A stretch of 10,085 bases of DNA from Desulfobacteraceae bacterium (lineage in GTDB: Bacteria > Desulfobacterota > DSM-4660 > Desulfatiglandales > Desulfatiglandaceae): positions 830,919 through 841,003 of the forward strand of contig CP070700.1 of the NCBI GenBank assembly GCA_020349865.1, given 5' to 3'. Position 1 is the first letter of the stretch. The number at the start of each line of letters is the position of its first letter. The notes below the pieces were generated by a model. That model saw only the letters and a list, made by a program, of their open reading frames with translations. It was not told the DNA's origin and did not search any database. The position numbers and the translations under genes are program-made. Below are positions 1 through 5,504 of this stretch, in pieces.

Positions 1-2
1 AT

Positions 3-734
3 CGTATTGGAGCGGCAAAGGACGCCATTAATCAAGGATTCACAAATAACAAAGTAGACGCGAAACCTTACAAGGCTTTTTCCGGTGTCAAAAACCTGCT
101 TGAGACAGGTTCTAATGCCAGAACCGAAACCATGAGCATTGAGCAGTACCTGAATTTTCTGGATACCTGCCGTCCCTGGATACGTCCGCTTGTGGAAATT
201 GCCATGAATACGGGAATGAGGGCGGGGGAGATCCGAGCGTTGAGATGGCCTTTCATTGGAAAGGATTTTATTAGAATCCCTCTTGAATTTACCAAGACAA
301 ATAAACCTAATACAAAGGAAAGGGGCCTTAAAGTCATACCGATTAATAAGAACGTGCGGAAAATTCTCAATCAGCAGGTGAGAAATTTACACAATGATCT
401 TGTTTTTCAATTGAGAGGCCGGAAAATCCCAAAGACAACTTTAAGCAGGGCATTTATGAAAGATTGTGTAAAGGCAGATATTCCTGCCGGGAGAAAGATG
501 GAAGGCGGCCTCACGTTTCATGATATCCGCAGCACTGTAAAAACCAATATGGCCAATGCCGGTGTTGATCCAACTTTCAGGGATGCTCTATTAGGCCATA
601 GTCGTAAAGGCATGGACACTTACTATATTCAAATTGACCCCAAAAATTTAATTTGTCACATGGCCACATATGAACGATGGCTAAATTCAGAAATTAGACA
701 AATCTTAGACAGAGGGGAAAAATCGAGTGTCTGA
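3..734 (+). CDS. Tyrosine recombinase / phage-type integrase, 5'-truncated by window edge
   Basis: Site-specific recombinase that would cut and rejoin DNA at attachment sites through a tyrosine-DNA intermediate. The frame is open without a stop from base 3, so the 43 codons before the ATG at 132 belong to the protein and the true start is off the left edge. Those codons resemble the end of the SAM-like core-binding domain. Numbered from the Met at 132, the whole catalytic set is visible: Arg30 (TGMRAGEI), a likely beta-hairpin Lys55, His130 and Arg133 (HDIR), His156 (LLGHS) and the nucleophile Tyr165, nine residues after that His as in XerD. It therefore looks catalytically intact. The family is common in prophages and genomic islands, so this probably belongs to an integrated element. 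No attachment site or tRNA is visible to show the target. The product name is secure; the subfamily is not. Confidence 0.92.
   Translation, partial: RIGAAKDAINQGFTNNKVDAKPYKAFSGVKNLLETGSNARTETMSIEQYLNFLDTCRPWIRPLVEIAMNTGMRAGEIRALRWPFIGKDFIRIPLEFTKTNKPNTKERGLKVIPINKNVRKILNQQVRNLHNDLVFQLRGRKIPKTTLSRAFMKDCVKADIPAGRKMEGGLTFHDIRSTVKTNMANAGVDPTFRDALLGHSRKGMDTYYIQIDPKNLICHMATYERWLNSEIRQILDRGEKSSV
711..717 (+). promoter_or_regulatory. Ribosome binding site for the small GTG-start gene
   Basis: AGAGGGG ends nine bases before the GTG at 727 and lies inside the integrase coding sequence. It supports GTG as the start of the next gene and suggests translational coupling with the integrase. Confidence 0.5.
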
Positions 735-963
735 AGAAAGTCAAGTTATTGAAGTTATAGGGTATTCAGGTTATAAAGCAAACGAACTGCCTCTTTATTT
801 CGTGCTGGAGCAACAAAAACTGGAGGTGAGGAAGGTACTGGACAGGTGGTTAGGACAGGACCATGATTATTTTAAAGTCTTGGCCGATGATGGACGCGTA
901 TACCTGCTTAAATGGCACCGCTCTCTGGTTATCTGGTTTCTCGTGAGGGCCATTGGGTATTAA
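727..963 (+). CDS. Small uncharacterised protein coupled to the integrase
   Basis: A 78-residue soluble protein with no signal peptide and no clear membrane segment, although the C-terminus (VIWFLVRAIGY) is hydrophobic. The start is GTG; its first eight bases overlap the integrase 3' end in another frame, and a purine-rich ribosome binding site precedes it. The centre reads like a small beta-rich domain: DRW near residue 40, then YFKVLADDGRVYLLKW at about residues 48-63. It recalls short hypothetical proteins annotated only as cytoplasmic protein in deltaproteobacteria, and loosely the DUF6504 pattern (DRW, then YF-V, then DDG). That resemblance is from memory and is not a firm assignment. 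Overlap with the integrase suggests shared transcription. Its function is unknown. Confidence 0.7.
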   Translation: MSEESQVIEVIGYSGYKANELPLYFVLEQQKLEVRKVLDRWLGQDHDYFKVLADDGRVYLLKWHRSLVIWFLVRAIGY

Positions 964-967
964 TTGA

Positions 968-993
968 TTACCCAGCTACTTTTGAGTAGGTAA
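968..993 (+). terminator. Possible terminator hairpin between convergent genes
   Basis: CTACT (976-980) and AGTAG (985-989) form a perfect 5-bp stem around a TTTG loop. TTAC (968-971) and GTAA (990-993) extend it across a 4-base bulge. A T-rich stretch (about 1001-1010) follows on the plus strand, but only after seven or more bases. It lies between the plus-strand small gene and the minus-strand unknown gene, where a terminator is expected. The stem is short and AT-rich, so the call is tentative. Confidence 0.4.
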
Positions 994-1010
994 ATATCTG
1001 TGTTTTATTT

Positions 1011-2072
1011 TCACTCTGTTGTACTGTAAATCCAGTTATAGCTGATGGGTCTGGCATCCAGGGCAGCAACTTTTGGGTGGAGAAATTCATCCCGAAGCTT
1101 AAGCCAGTTATAGGCAGGTTTGACTCTGCGGAGTTTGCCATCCTCCGGTGGTTTGGAATGAACGGTGGGGCCATAAGACGCTTCTGAGATCCCTACATAA
1201 TAACCCTTTGCCGGGTAAAGGTAGGTCGTTTTGAAGAGGTCGAGATTCATATCTTCTCGGAGCGCCAGGGCTTTGACCTGCTCTTTAGCTAATTGTATGA
1301 GAAAAAACTTTGAAATTCCTCGCTCTGAGTATTTGTACATGGACCTGGATTCAGAGCTGGAGACAAAGACGGTTGAAATGTAGTCCAACTTTCTCAAAAG
1401 CTGGGCAGCAATAAATCCGGCTGTCCGCCTTCCCCCCACGCTGTGATGACAACCGTAATATTCAAACAGCTTGTTCTGGAGAATACGTGCCTCTTTATCG
1501 CCGTTTTCATACAGATTGTTCTGGATATACCTAAGCCATTTGGCCAGATCCTCCGACGCATCGGCAATGGGCCAGTCAATTTTGACATGGAAATGAGTCA
1601 ATGAATACCTGTTTTTTCTTTTAACAGTAGGATCTTGTTGTATGAGGAGGGCATAGTCGACATTGAGTAAACCTTCAAGGAAATCCAAAAAGCCGGGGCT
1701 GTAAAAGTGCCGCAGGTTTTGATGGAAGCGTTTATACAGTGAAAAATTAGCAAGATATTCGAGGTTTTTCTTGACGACACTATTTTCCGGAAAAAAGCGA
1801 ATGTAGTTTTTCAAATGGGGGCTTACGATGTCTTCGCAGAAGATTACAATAAAGGTATTGAACAGTTCTGATTCCTTTTCCATTCTCTTTGATTTTGGTT
1901 TAAGCTCACTCTTGTCGAGAAAGCTGTAATCAACCCCGTTTTCCTGGTAATTGTAAAAGGAATCAATAAGGGAAATCTTCATCAATTGGCGTTCGAGGGC
2001 GTCTCTTAAAATCTCATAAAGTGAGCGCCTCAATTTTTCATAATAATTTAGTTTTTCTCTATATCTCCACAT
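1011..2072 (-). CDS. Hypothetical protein, 353 residues, no family recognised
   Basis: I do not recognise this protein. It is rich in Tyr, Phe, Lys, Arg and Leu, has only two cysteines (79 and 208), and shows no signal peptide or obvious membrane span, so it is probably cytoplasmic. The first 35 residues look helical and strongly charged. Residues 55-70 form a Lys/Glu-rich linker, and about 70-145 look mostly helical. A possible beta strand follows (LTHFHVKIDW, about 158-167). Next is a conspicuous stretch, YYGCHHSVGGRRTAG, at about 205-219, then more helix and an aromatic-rich C-terminus (PISYNWIY near 342-349). None of these matches a transposase, nuclease or helicase motif known to me. The start is ATG on the minus strand; the nearest purine-rich sequence, GGAG, is 13 bases upstream, so the start is uncertain. 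The gene is convergent with the integrase pair and divergent from the core operon. It is long, uninterrupted and protein-like in composition, so probably real. It is perhaps cargo of the integrated element. Confidence 0.72.
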   Translation of the reverse strand: MWRYREKLNYYEKLRRSLYEILRDALERQLMKISLIDSFYNYQENGVDYSFLDKSELKPKSKRMEKESELFNTFIVIFCEDIVSPHLKNYIRFFPENSVVKKNLEYLANFSLYKRFHQNLRHFYSPGFLDFLEGLLNVDYALLIQQDPTVKRKNRYSLTHFHVKIDWPIADASEDLAKWLRYIQNNLYENGDKEARILQNKLFEYYGCHHSVGGRRTAGFIAAQLLRKLDYISTVFVSSSESRSMYKYSERGISKFFLIQLAKEQVKALALREDMNLDLFKTTYLYPAKGYYVGISEASYGPTVHSKPPEDGKLRRVKPAYNWLKLRDEFLHPKVAALDARPISYNWIYSTTE

Positions 2073-2170
2073 ACCCGTAGAACATCTCCGAAATTTTACA
2101 ATTTATTGAAATCATATGATCGAGATGCACAAAGCTCCAATGTCAGATAATTACCTTGATATTTTAGTGC

Positions 2171-2351
2171 AAAACAGGCGTAAGTGTCAATAAAAAAAGA
2201 GAATTTCCGAAGTTATATTCACTAAATTGAAGCCTTGTTTTCGCTTGGTTTAAGAACAGATCAGATTAATTTCTTGACAAAAAACAGGCGTACTATATAT
2301 TCACCACTTTATCTCATTTGGGATAACATTTTAGATTTTTGAAAATAGGCG
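2171..2351 (+). repeat. Three copies of the short element AAAAYAGGCG
   Basis: Copies begin at 2171, 2281 and 2342. The first two share 12 identical bases (AAAACAGGCGTA); the third reads AAAATAGGCG. The second and third lie in the spacers of the two predicted promoters, just before the -10 hexamers, and both continue into CTATA. The first has no good promoter beside it. A regulator binding site is one explanation; chance similarity of AT-rich promoter spacers is another. Confidence 0.5.
2274..2301 (+). promoter_or_regulatory. Sigma70-like promoter P1 for the yceD-rpmF-plsX-fab operon
   Basis: A perfect -35 hexamer TTGACA (2274-2279), a 16-base spacer, and a -10 hexamer TATATT (2296-2301) matching five of six consensus bases. 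It reads toward yceD, about 140 bases upstream of its start, which would leave a long untranslated leader. The second copy of the AAAAYAGGCG element lies in the spacer. Confidence 0.65.
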
Positions 2352-2417
2352 CTATAATTTACGGTTGGTTTTTTCAAGACGCTAAGGTGTTATCATTTTG
2401 GGGGATAATCCATTTTT
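2314..2417 (+). repeat. Imperfect direct repeat TCATTT-GGG-GATAA-CATTTT
   Basis: Copy one spans 2314-2332 and copy two 2393-2417, about 79 bases apart. Copy two carries extra bases (TTGGGGG for TGGG, and AATCC for AAC). Copy one overlaps the -35 of promoter P2, and copy two would lie in the leader of both transcripts. The match is gapped, so significance is modest. Confidence 0.3.
2330..2358 (+). promoter_or_regulatory. Sigma70-like promoter P2 for the same operon
   Basis: A perfect -10 hexamer TATAAT (2353-2358) lies 17 bases after TTTAGA (2330-2335), which matches four of six -35 bases. It is the promoter nearest to yceD, about 80 bases upstream of the start codon. The third copy of the AAAAYAGGCG element overlaps the spacer end. 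Confidence 0.55.
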
Positions 2418-2444
2418 ATTGCTCTTTAATAAGGTTTATTTCCA

Positions 2445-2978
2445 ATGATCATTGACCTGAGAACCATTTCGCACGGTGCCCGCCACTTCGATTTTACCCT
2501 TGAACCGGGTTGGTGGACGCGCGATGAGGGATATGATCAGATACTGGGGCTGGATAGCCCTCTGAACGTTCACATAAGCATCTCCAGGTTGGGCAGCAAG
2601 TATCTTTTTGATGGTAATTTGGTTGGCCGACTTATGATTCGGTGTGACAGATGCCTTGAGCCCTATTACCATAATGTAAATTCTGACTTTCAGTTTTTTC
2701 TATCTGTTAGCCCTTCGTACGCAGGCCAGGAAGAAATTGAACTGTTGGAAGAGGATATGTCGGTCGATTTCATTACTGATGATGAAATTTGTCTGGATGA
2801 TATTGTCCGGGAGCAGATATATTTGTCACTGCCCATTAAATGCCTTTGCATAGAGGAGTGTTCAGGGCTGTGCCCCACGTGCGGAAGCAACTTGAACATC
2901 AAAAGGTGTGATTGTCAGGAAAAAAAAGGACACCCTGGCTTTACCAAATTGAAAGATATTAAGCTCAAAGAGAAATGA
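2445..2978 (+). CDS. yceD: YceD/DUF177 family protein, large-subunit rRNA accumulation factor
   Basis: A 177-residue cytoplasmic protein of the DUF177 family, whose members are linked to 23S rRNA accumulation and sit next to rpmF in many bacteria. An N-terminal beta-rich part holds the hallmark pair Cys67-x-x-Cys70 (CDRC), and an acidic stretch follows at about 96-119. The C-terminal part carries a cysteine-rich metal-ribbon-like motif: CLC at 133-135, Cys139, then GLCPTCGSNLN with Cys143 and Cys146, and CDC at 155-157. This matches the family pattern GLCP-CG-NLN followed by C-C. The ATG at 2445 is preceded by AAGG with 10-base spacing, a weak but usable ribosome binding site. It is the first gene of the core operon, downstream of two promoters. 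The family assignment is firm; the precise biochemical role is poorly defined in the family itself. Confidence 0.9.
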   Translation: MIIDLRTISHGARHFDFTLEPGWWTRDEGYDQILGLDSPLNVHISISRLGSKYLFDGNLVGRLMIRCDRCLEPYYHNVNSDFQFFLSVSPSYAGQEEIELLEEDMSVDFITDDEICLDDIVREQIYLSLPIKCLCIEECSGLCPTCGSNLNIKRCDCQEKKGHPGFTKLKDIKLKEK

Positions 2979-3082
2979 ATCTGCGCTTTGGCATTGATGC
3001 AATTTATTGGCAATAAGGTATTTGTTGTCTGTGTCGTCCCGGTGGAATGATGAAATAACATTTTTGCGGGACCGAGCGTAGC

Positions 3083-3088
3083 GGAGGT
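3083..3088 (+). promoter_or_regulatory. Strong ribosome binding site of rpmF
   Basis: GGAGGT lies six bases before the ATG at 3095 and fixes that start. The preceding gap (2979-3082) holds a 6-bp inverted repeat, GTCCCG (3036-3041) and CGGGAC (3067-3072), with a 25-base loop; it has no T run and is not a terminator. Confidence 0.75.
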
Positions 3089-3094
3089 AAGTTT

Positions 3095-3277
3095 ATGGCT
3101 GTACCAAAAAAGAAAAAATCAAAATCCAAACGAAATATGCGGCGATCCCATGATAGCATCAAGCTGCCCAATATCGCCACTTGTCCTCATTGTCACGAGC
3201 CAGTATTGCCCCACCGCATTTGTCCGGAGTGTGGGACTTATAGGGGTAGAACCTTAATTGAGACCGAAGAAAGTTAG
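3095..3277 (+). CDS. rpmF: 50S ribosomal protein L32 (zinc-binding form)
   Basis: A 60-residue basic protein of the large ribosomal subunit. It starts with the L32 signature [13 protein letters not shown], followed by the conserved MRRSHD segment. A zinc ribbon is formed by Cys30/Cys33 (CPHC) and Cys43/Cys46 (CPEC), so this is the cysteine-containing version rather than the cysteine-free paralog that some bacteria use under zinc starvation. Length is normal for the family. yceD upstream and plsX one base downstream is the classic order in bacteria, tying ribosome production to membrane lipid synthesis at the level of transcription. Confidence 0.97.
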   Translation: MAVPKKKKSKSKRNMRRSHDSIKLPNIATCPHCHEPVLPHRICPECGTYRGRTLIETEES

Positions 3278-3278
3278 C

Positions 3279-4286
3279 ATGAATGTCGCCGTGGACGCCA
3301 TGGGGGGCGATAATGCTCCTGAAGCGGTCGTGCAGGGCGCAGTTGAGGTCGTGACTGAACCGGGGATAACTGTTACCCTTGTTGGAGACATAGGGGTTCT
3401 TAAAGATCTACTCAGTCTGTATCCTCCCTCTGATCATATCTCTGTGCATCACTGCAAAGATGTGGTAGAGATGGATGAATCTCCTCTAAAGGCTGTTCGC
3501 CAAAAAAATGACGCGTCCATAAGGGTAGCCTTTGATCTTGTAAAAAGAGGCGATGCTGATGCAGTGGTTAGCGCTGGGAATTCGGGTGCTACTCTGGCTG
3601 CCGGTATTCTGACCTTAGGTCGTGTGAAGGGTGTGGATAGACCGGCTATCGCGGGGATCTTCCCCGGTGAGAAAGGTCATGTGATCCTCATAGATGTAGG
3701 GGCTAATGTCGACTGCCGTCCAACGTATCTTTTTCAGTTTGGTGTAATGGCAAATGCCTTTGCCAGTTCTTGCCTGGGAATGGAGAACCCGAGGATAGGA
3801 CTGTTGAGCATTGGCGAAGAAGGGAGTAAAGGCAACGAACAGGTCCGTTTGGCGCGAAAATTGCTTAATCAAAGCCCACTGAACTTTGTAGGAAATGTGG
3901 AAGGCCGTGAAATCTTTTCAGGTGAAGTGGAGATCATCGTCTGCGATGGTTTTGTCGGGAACGTGGCATTGAAGCTGAGTGAAGGAATGGCTAAGGCAAT
4001 GACCAGTATGTTGAAAATGGAGTTGATGGATACTGTGTCTGGTCGAGCTGCACTCTTGTTTGGACGCAGATCCTTTGAGAATTTCAGACGCAAATTGGAT
4101 TATGAGGAGTACGGTGGAGCCCCAATGCTGGGCATCAATGGAGTGGGAATCGTCTGTCATGGGGGTTCTACAGCCAGGGCCATTAAGAATGCCATTAAAT
4201 TGGCGGCCAGGTATGTGAGTAACCGGGTTCTGGAAAAAATGGTACTCCAGTTAAGCGATTTCAGGGTAAAAGAAGCCAGCGGATGA
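3279..4286 (+). CDS. plsX: Phosphate acyltransferase PlsX
   Basis: Makes acyl-phosphate from acyl-ACP, the first step of the PlsX/PlsY route to lysophosphatidic acid; it acts at the inner face of the membrane as a peripheral enzyme. The start chosen is the ATG at 3279, one base after the rpmF stop. It gives 335 residues beginning MNVAVDAMGGDNAPEA, the expected family N-terminus. A TTG at 3258 would add seven residues and overlap rpmF; it seems less likely. Conserved blocks are the N-terminal AVDAMGGD, VSAGNSGA (about 97-104), RPAIAG, DVGANVDCRP, GEEGSKGNE, CDGFVGNVALK, and near the end YGGAPMLGINGVGIVCHG. The protein appears complete. Expression probably depends on translational coupling to rpmF, since only a weak purine stretch (GAAGAAAG) precedes the ATG. 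Confidence 0.95.
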   Translation: MNVAVDAMGGDNAPEAVVQGAVEVVTEPGITVTLVGDIGVLKDLLSLYPPSDHISVHHCKDVVEMDESPLKAVRQKNDASIRVAFDLVKRGDADAVVSAGNSGATLAAGILTLGRVKGVDRPAIAGIFPGEKGHVILIDVGANVDCRPTYLFQFGVMANAFASSCLGMENPRIGLLSIGEEGSKGNEQVRLARKLLNQSPLNFVGNVEGREIFSGEVEIIVCDGFVGNVALKLSEGMAKAMTSMLKMELMDTVSGRAALLFGRRSFENFRRKLDYEEYGGAPMLGINGVGIVCHGGSTARAIKNAIKLAARYVSNRVLEKMVLQLSDFRVKEASG

Positions 4287-4305
4287 GATGGCCCAAGTTC
4301 CTTCA

Positions 4306-4320
4306 TCTCCCTGTGGGAGA
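4306..4320 (+). other. Hairpin in the plsX-fabG gap
   Basis: TCTCCC and GGGAGA form a perfect 6-bp stem around a TGT loop. No T run follows, so it is not a typical intrinsic terminator. It may be an RNA processing or stability element, or have no role. Confidence 0.35.
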
Positions 4321-4357
4321 AGACAGGCATAAGGGGTTAGGCACAATTTTCTCTGTT

Positions 4358-4363
4358 AGAGGT
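4358..4363 (+). promoter_or_regulatory. Ribosome binding site of fabG
   Basis: AGAGGT lies seven bases before the ATG at 4371. It favours that start over the in-frame ATG at 4380, where spacing would be 16 bases. Confidence 0.6.
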
Positions 4364-4370
4364 CCCCATC

Positions 4371-5120
4371 ATGAATAATATGAATTCAAAGGTAGTGGTC
4401 ATTACCGGTGGATCCAGGGGTATAGGACGTTCCGTGGCCTTGAAGTTTGCAGAAGAGAACAACCGAATCATAATTGTGCATTATGATCCCGATGAAGTCG
4501 AGGCAAATAATACACTGAACGCATTGGCCCAACGAGGCGTGGAAACTGAGAGCCACAAGATTGACGTATCTTCATTTGAAACTGTTGATTCCTTTTTTAA
4601 GGATATCCTTTCAAAGCATAATAGGATCGACGTTCTCGTGAATAATGCCGGAATCACTAAGGATGCACTTCTGATGAGGATGTCTGAGAATGATTGGGAT
4701 AGCGTTATTGCGGTCAATCTTAAAAGTGTATTCAACTGCACCCACGCCGTAGTGAGATCAATGATCAAGCAAAGAAGAGGCCGCATTGTAAATATAGCTT
4801 CTGTCGCTGGTCAAATAGGAAATGCCGGGCAAGCAAATTATGCCGCTTCCAAGGCAGGAATTATGGGATTTACCAAGACCGTTGCCAAAGAGGTTGCGCC
4901 GAGGGGAATTACCGTGAACGCTGTTGCGCCCGGGTTTATTGACACGGAGATGACCGCTGTACTTTCAGAGGAAGTAAGAGAGGGTTTTATGCGGCTGATA
5001 CCAATGGGCAAAGTTGGCAAGCCGGAAGATGTGGCAGAGGCAACCTATTGGCTTTGCTCGGATGCAGCGAGTTATATCACTGGCCAAATCATCCATGTAA
5101 ATGGTGGCATGTATATGTAA
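4371..5120 (+). CDS. fabG: 3-oxoacyl-[ACP] reductase FabG
   Basis: NADPH-dependent reductase of the fatty acid elongation cycle, reducing 3-ketoacyl-ACP to 3-hydroxyacyl-ACP in the cytoplasm. It is a classical short-chain dehydrogenase of 249 residues. The Rossmann cofactor motif TGGSRGIG is at 12-19 and NNAG at 91-94. The catalytic tetrad Asn116, Ser144, Tyr157 and Lys161 (YAASK) is complete, with the same relative spacing as E. coli FabG. The C-terminus ends GGMYM, the usual FabG ending. Its position directly before acpP and fabF supports a fatty acid synthesis role over other short-chain dehydrogenases. fabH and fabD, often found between plsX and fabG, are missing from this gap of 84 bases. 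Confidence 0.95.
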   Translation: MNNMNSKVVVITGGSRGIGRSVALKFAEENNRIIIVHYDPDEVEANNTLNALAQRGVETESHKIDVSSFETVDSFFKDILSKHNRIDVLVNNAGITKDALLMRMSENDWDSVIAVNLKSVFNCTHAVVRSMIKQRRGRIVNIASVAGQIGNAGQANYAASKAGIMGFTKTVAKEVAPRGITVNAVAPGFIDTEMTAVLSEEVREGFMRLIPMGKVGKPEDVAEATYWLCSDAASYITGQIIHVNGGMYM

Positions 5121-5184
5121 AGATCTTCTTTGTAAAAGATTAAAACGATGCCTTCCCGTCAGTCCGATTAATCAGGGTAGATGG

Positions 5185-5214
5185 TTGAATTGAAAACGCG
5201 TTAAAACTTATACA
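5185..5214 (+). promoter_or_regulatory. Weak candidate internal promoter before acpP
   Basis: TTGAAT (5185-5190) and TATACA (5209-5214), each four of six against consensus, are separated by 18 bases within the 115-base fabG-acpP gap. ACP is needed in large amounts and often has extra transcription, which makes an internal promoter plausible. The match alone is weak. Confidence 0.3.
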
Positions 5215-5220
5215 ACTTTT

Positions 5221-5227
5221 AGGAGGT
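5221..5227 (+). promoter_or_regulatory. Strong ribosome binding site of acpP
   Basis: AGGAGGT lies eight bases before the ATG at 5236. It is the best Shine-Dalgarno match in the window, consistent with high ACP output. Confidence 0.8.
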
Positions 5228-5235
5228 AATGCTAA

Positions 5236-5475
<240 letters not shown>

Positions 5476-5504
5476 TATAATAAATCTCGAAAAGGAACAG
5501 TAAG

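Larger units (their letters stand above)
2073..2444. other. Divergent intergenic region upstream of the core operon
   Basis: 372 bases without a gene, AT-rich, between the minus-strand hypothetical gene and yceD. It contains two promoter-like sequences reading toward yceD, three copies of a short AAAAYAGGCG element and a longer imperfect direct repeat, each listed separately. I saw no convincing promoter for the minus-strand gene, no small ORF with a ribosome binding site, and no tRNA or terminator hairpin. Confidence 0.8.

Noticed and set aside
2291..2304. NrdR-box-like sequence ACTATATATTCAC
   Set aside because: It resembles half of an NrdR box but coincides with the -10 region of promoter P1, lacks the other half, and lies upstream of lipid and ribosome genes rather than reductase genes.
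3036..3072. Inverted repeat GTCCCG/CGGGAC as a terminator before rpmF
   Set aside because: The stem is 6 bp with a 25-base loop, has no T run, and is followed immediately by the rpmF ribosome binding site.
3258..3278. TTG at 3258 as the plsX start
   Set aside because: It would overlap rpmF by 20 bases and add seven residues before the expected MNVAVDAMGGD start; the ATG at 3279 fits the family better.
4306..4320. TCTCCC-TGT-GGGAGA hairpin as a terminator between plsX and fabG
   Set aside because: The stem is good but no T tract follows, so intrinsic termination is unlikely; kept only as an unassigned hairpin.
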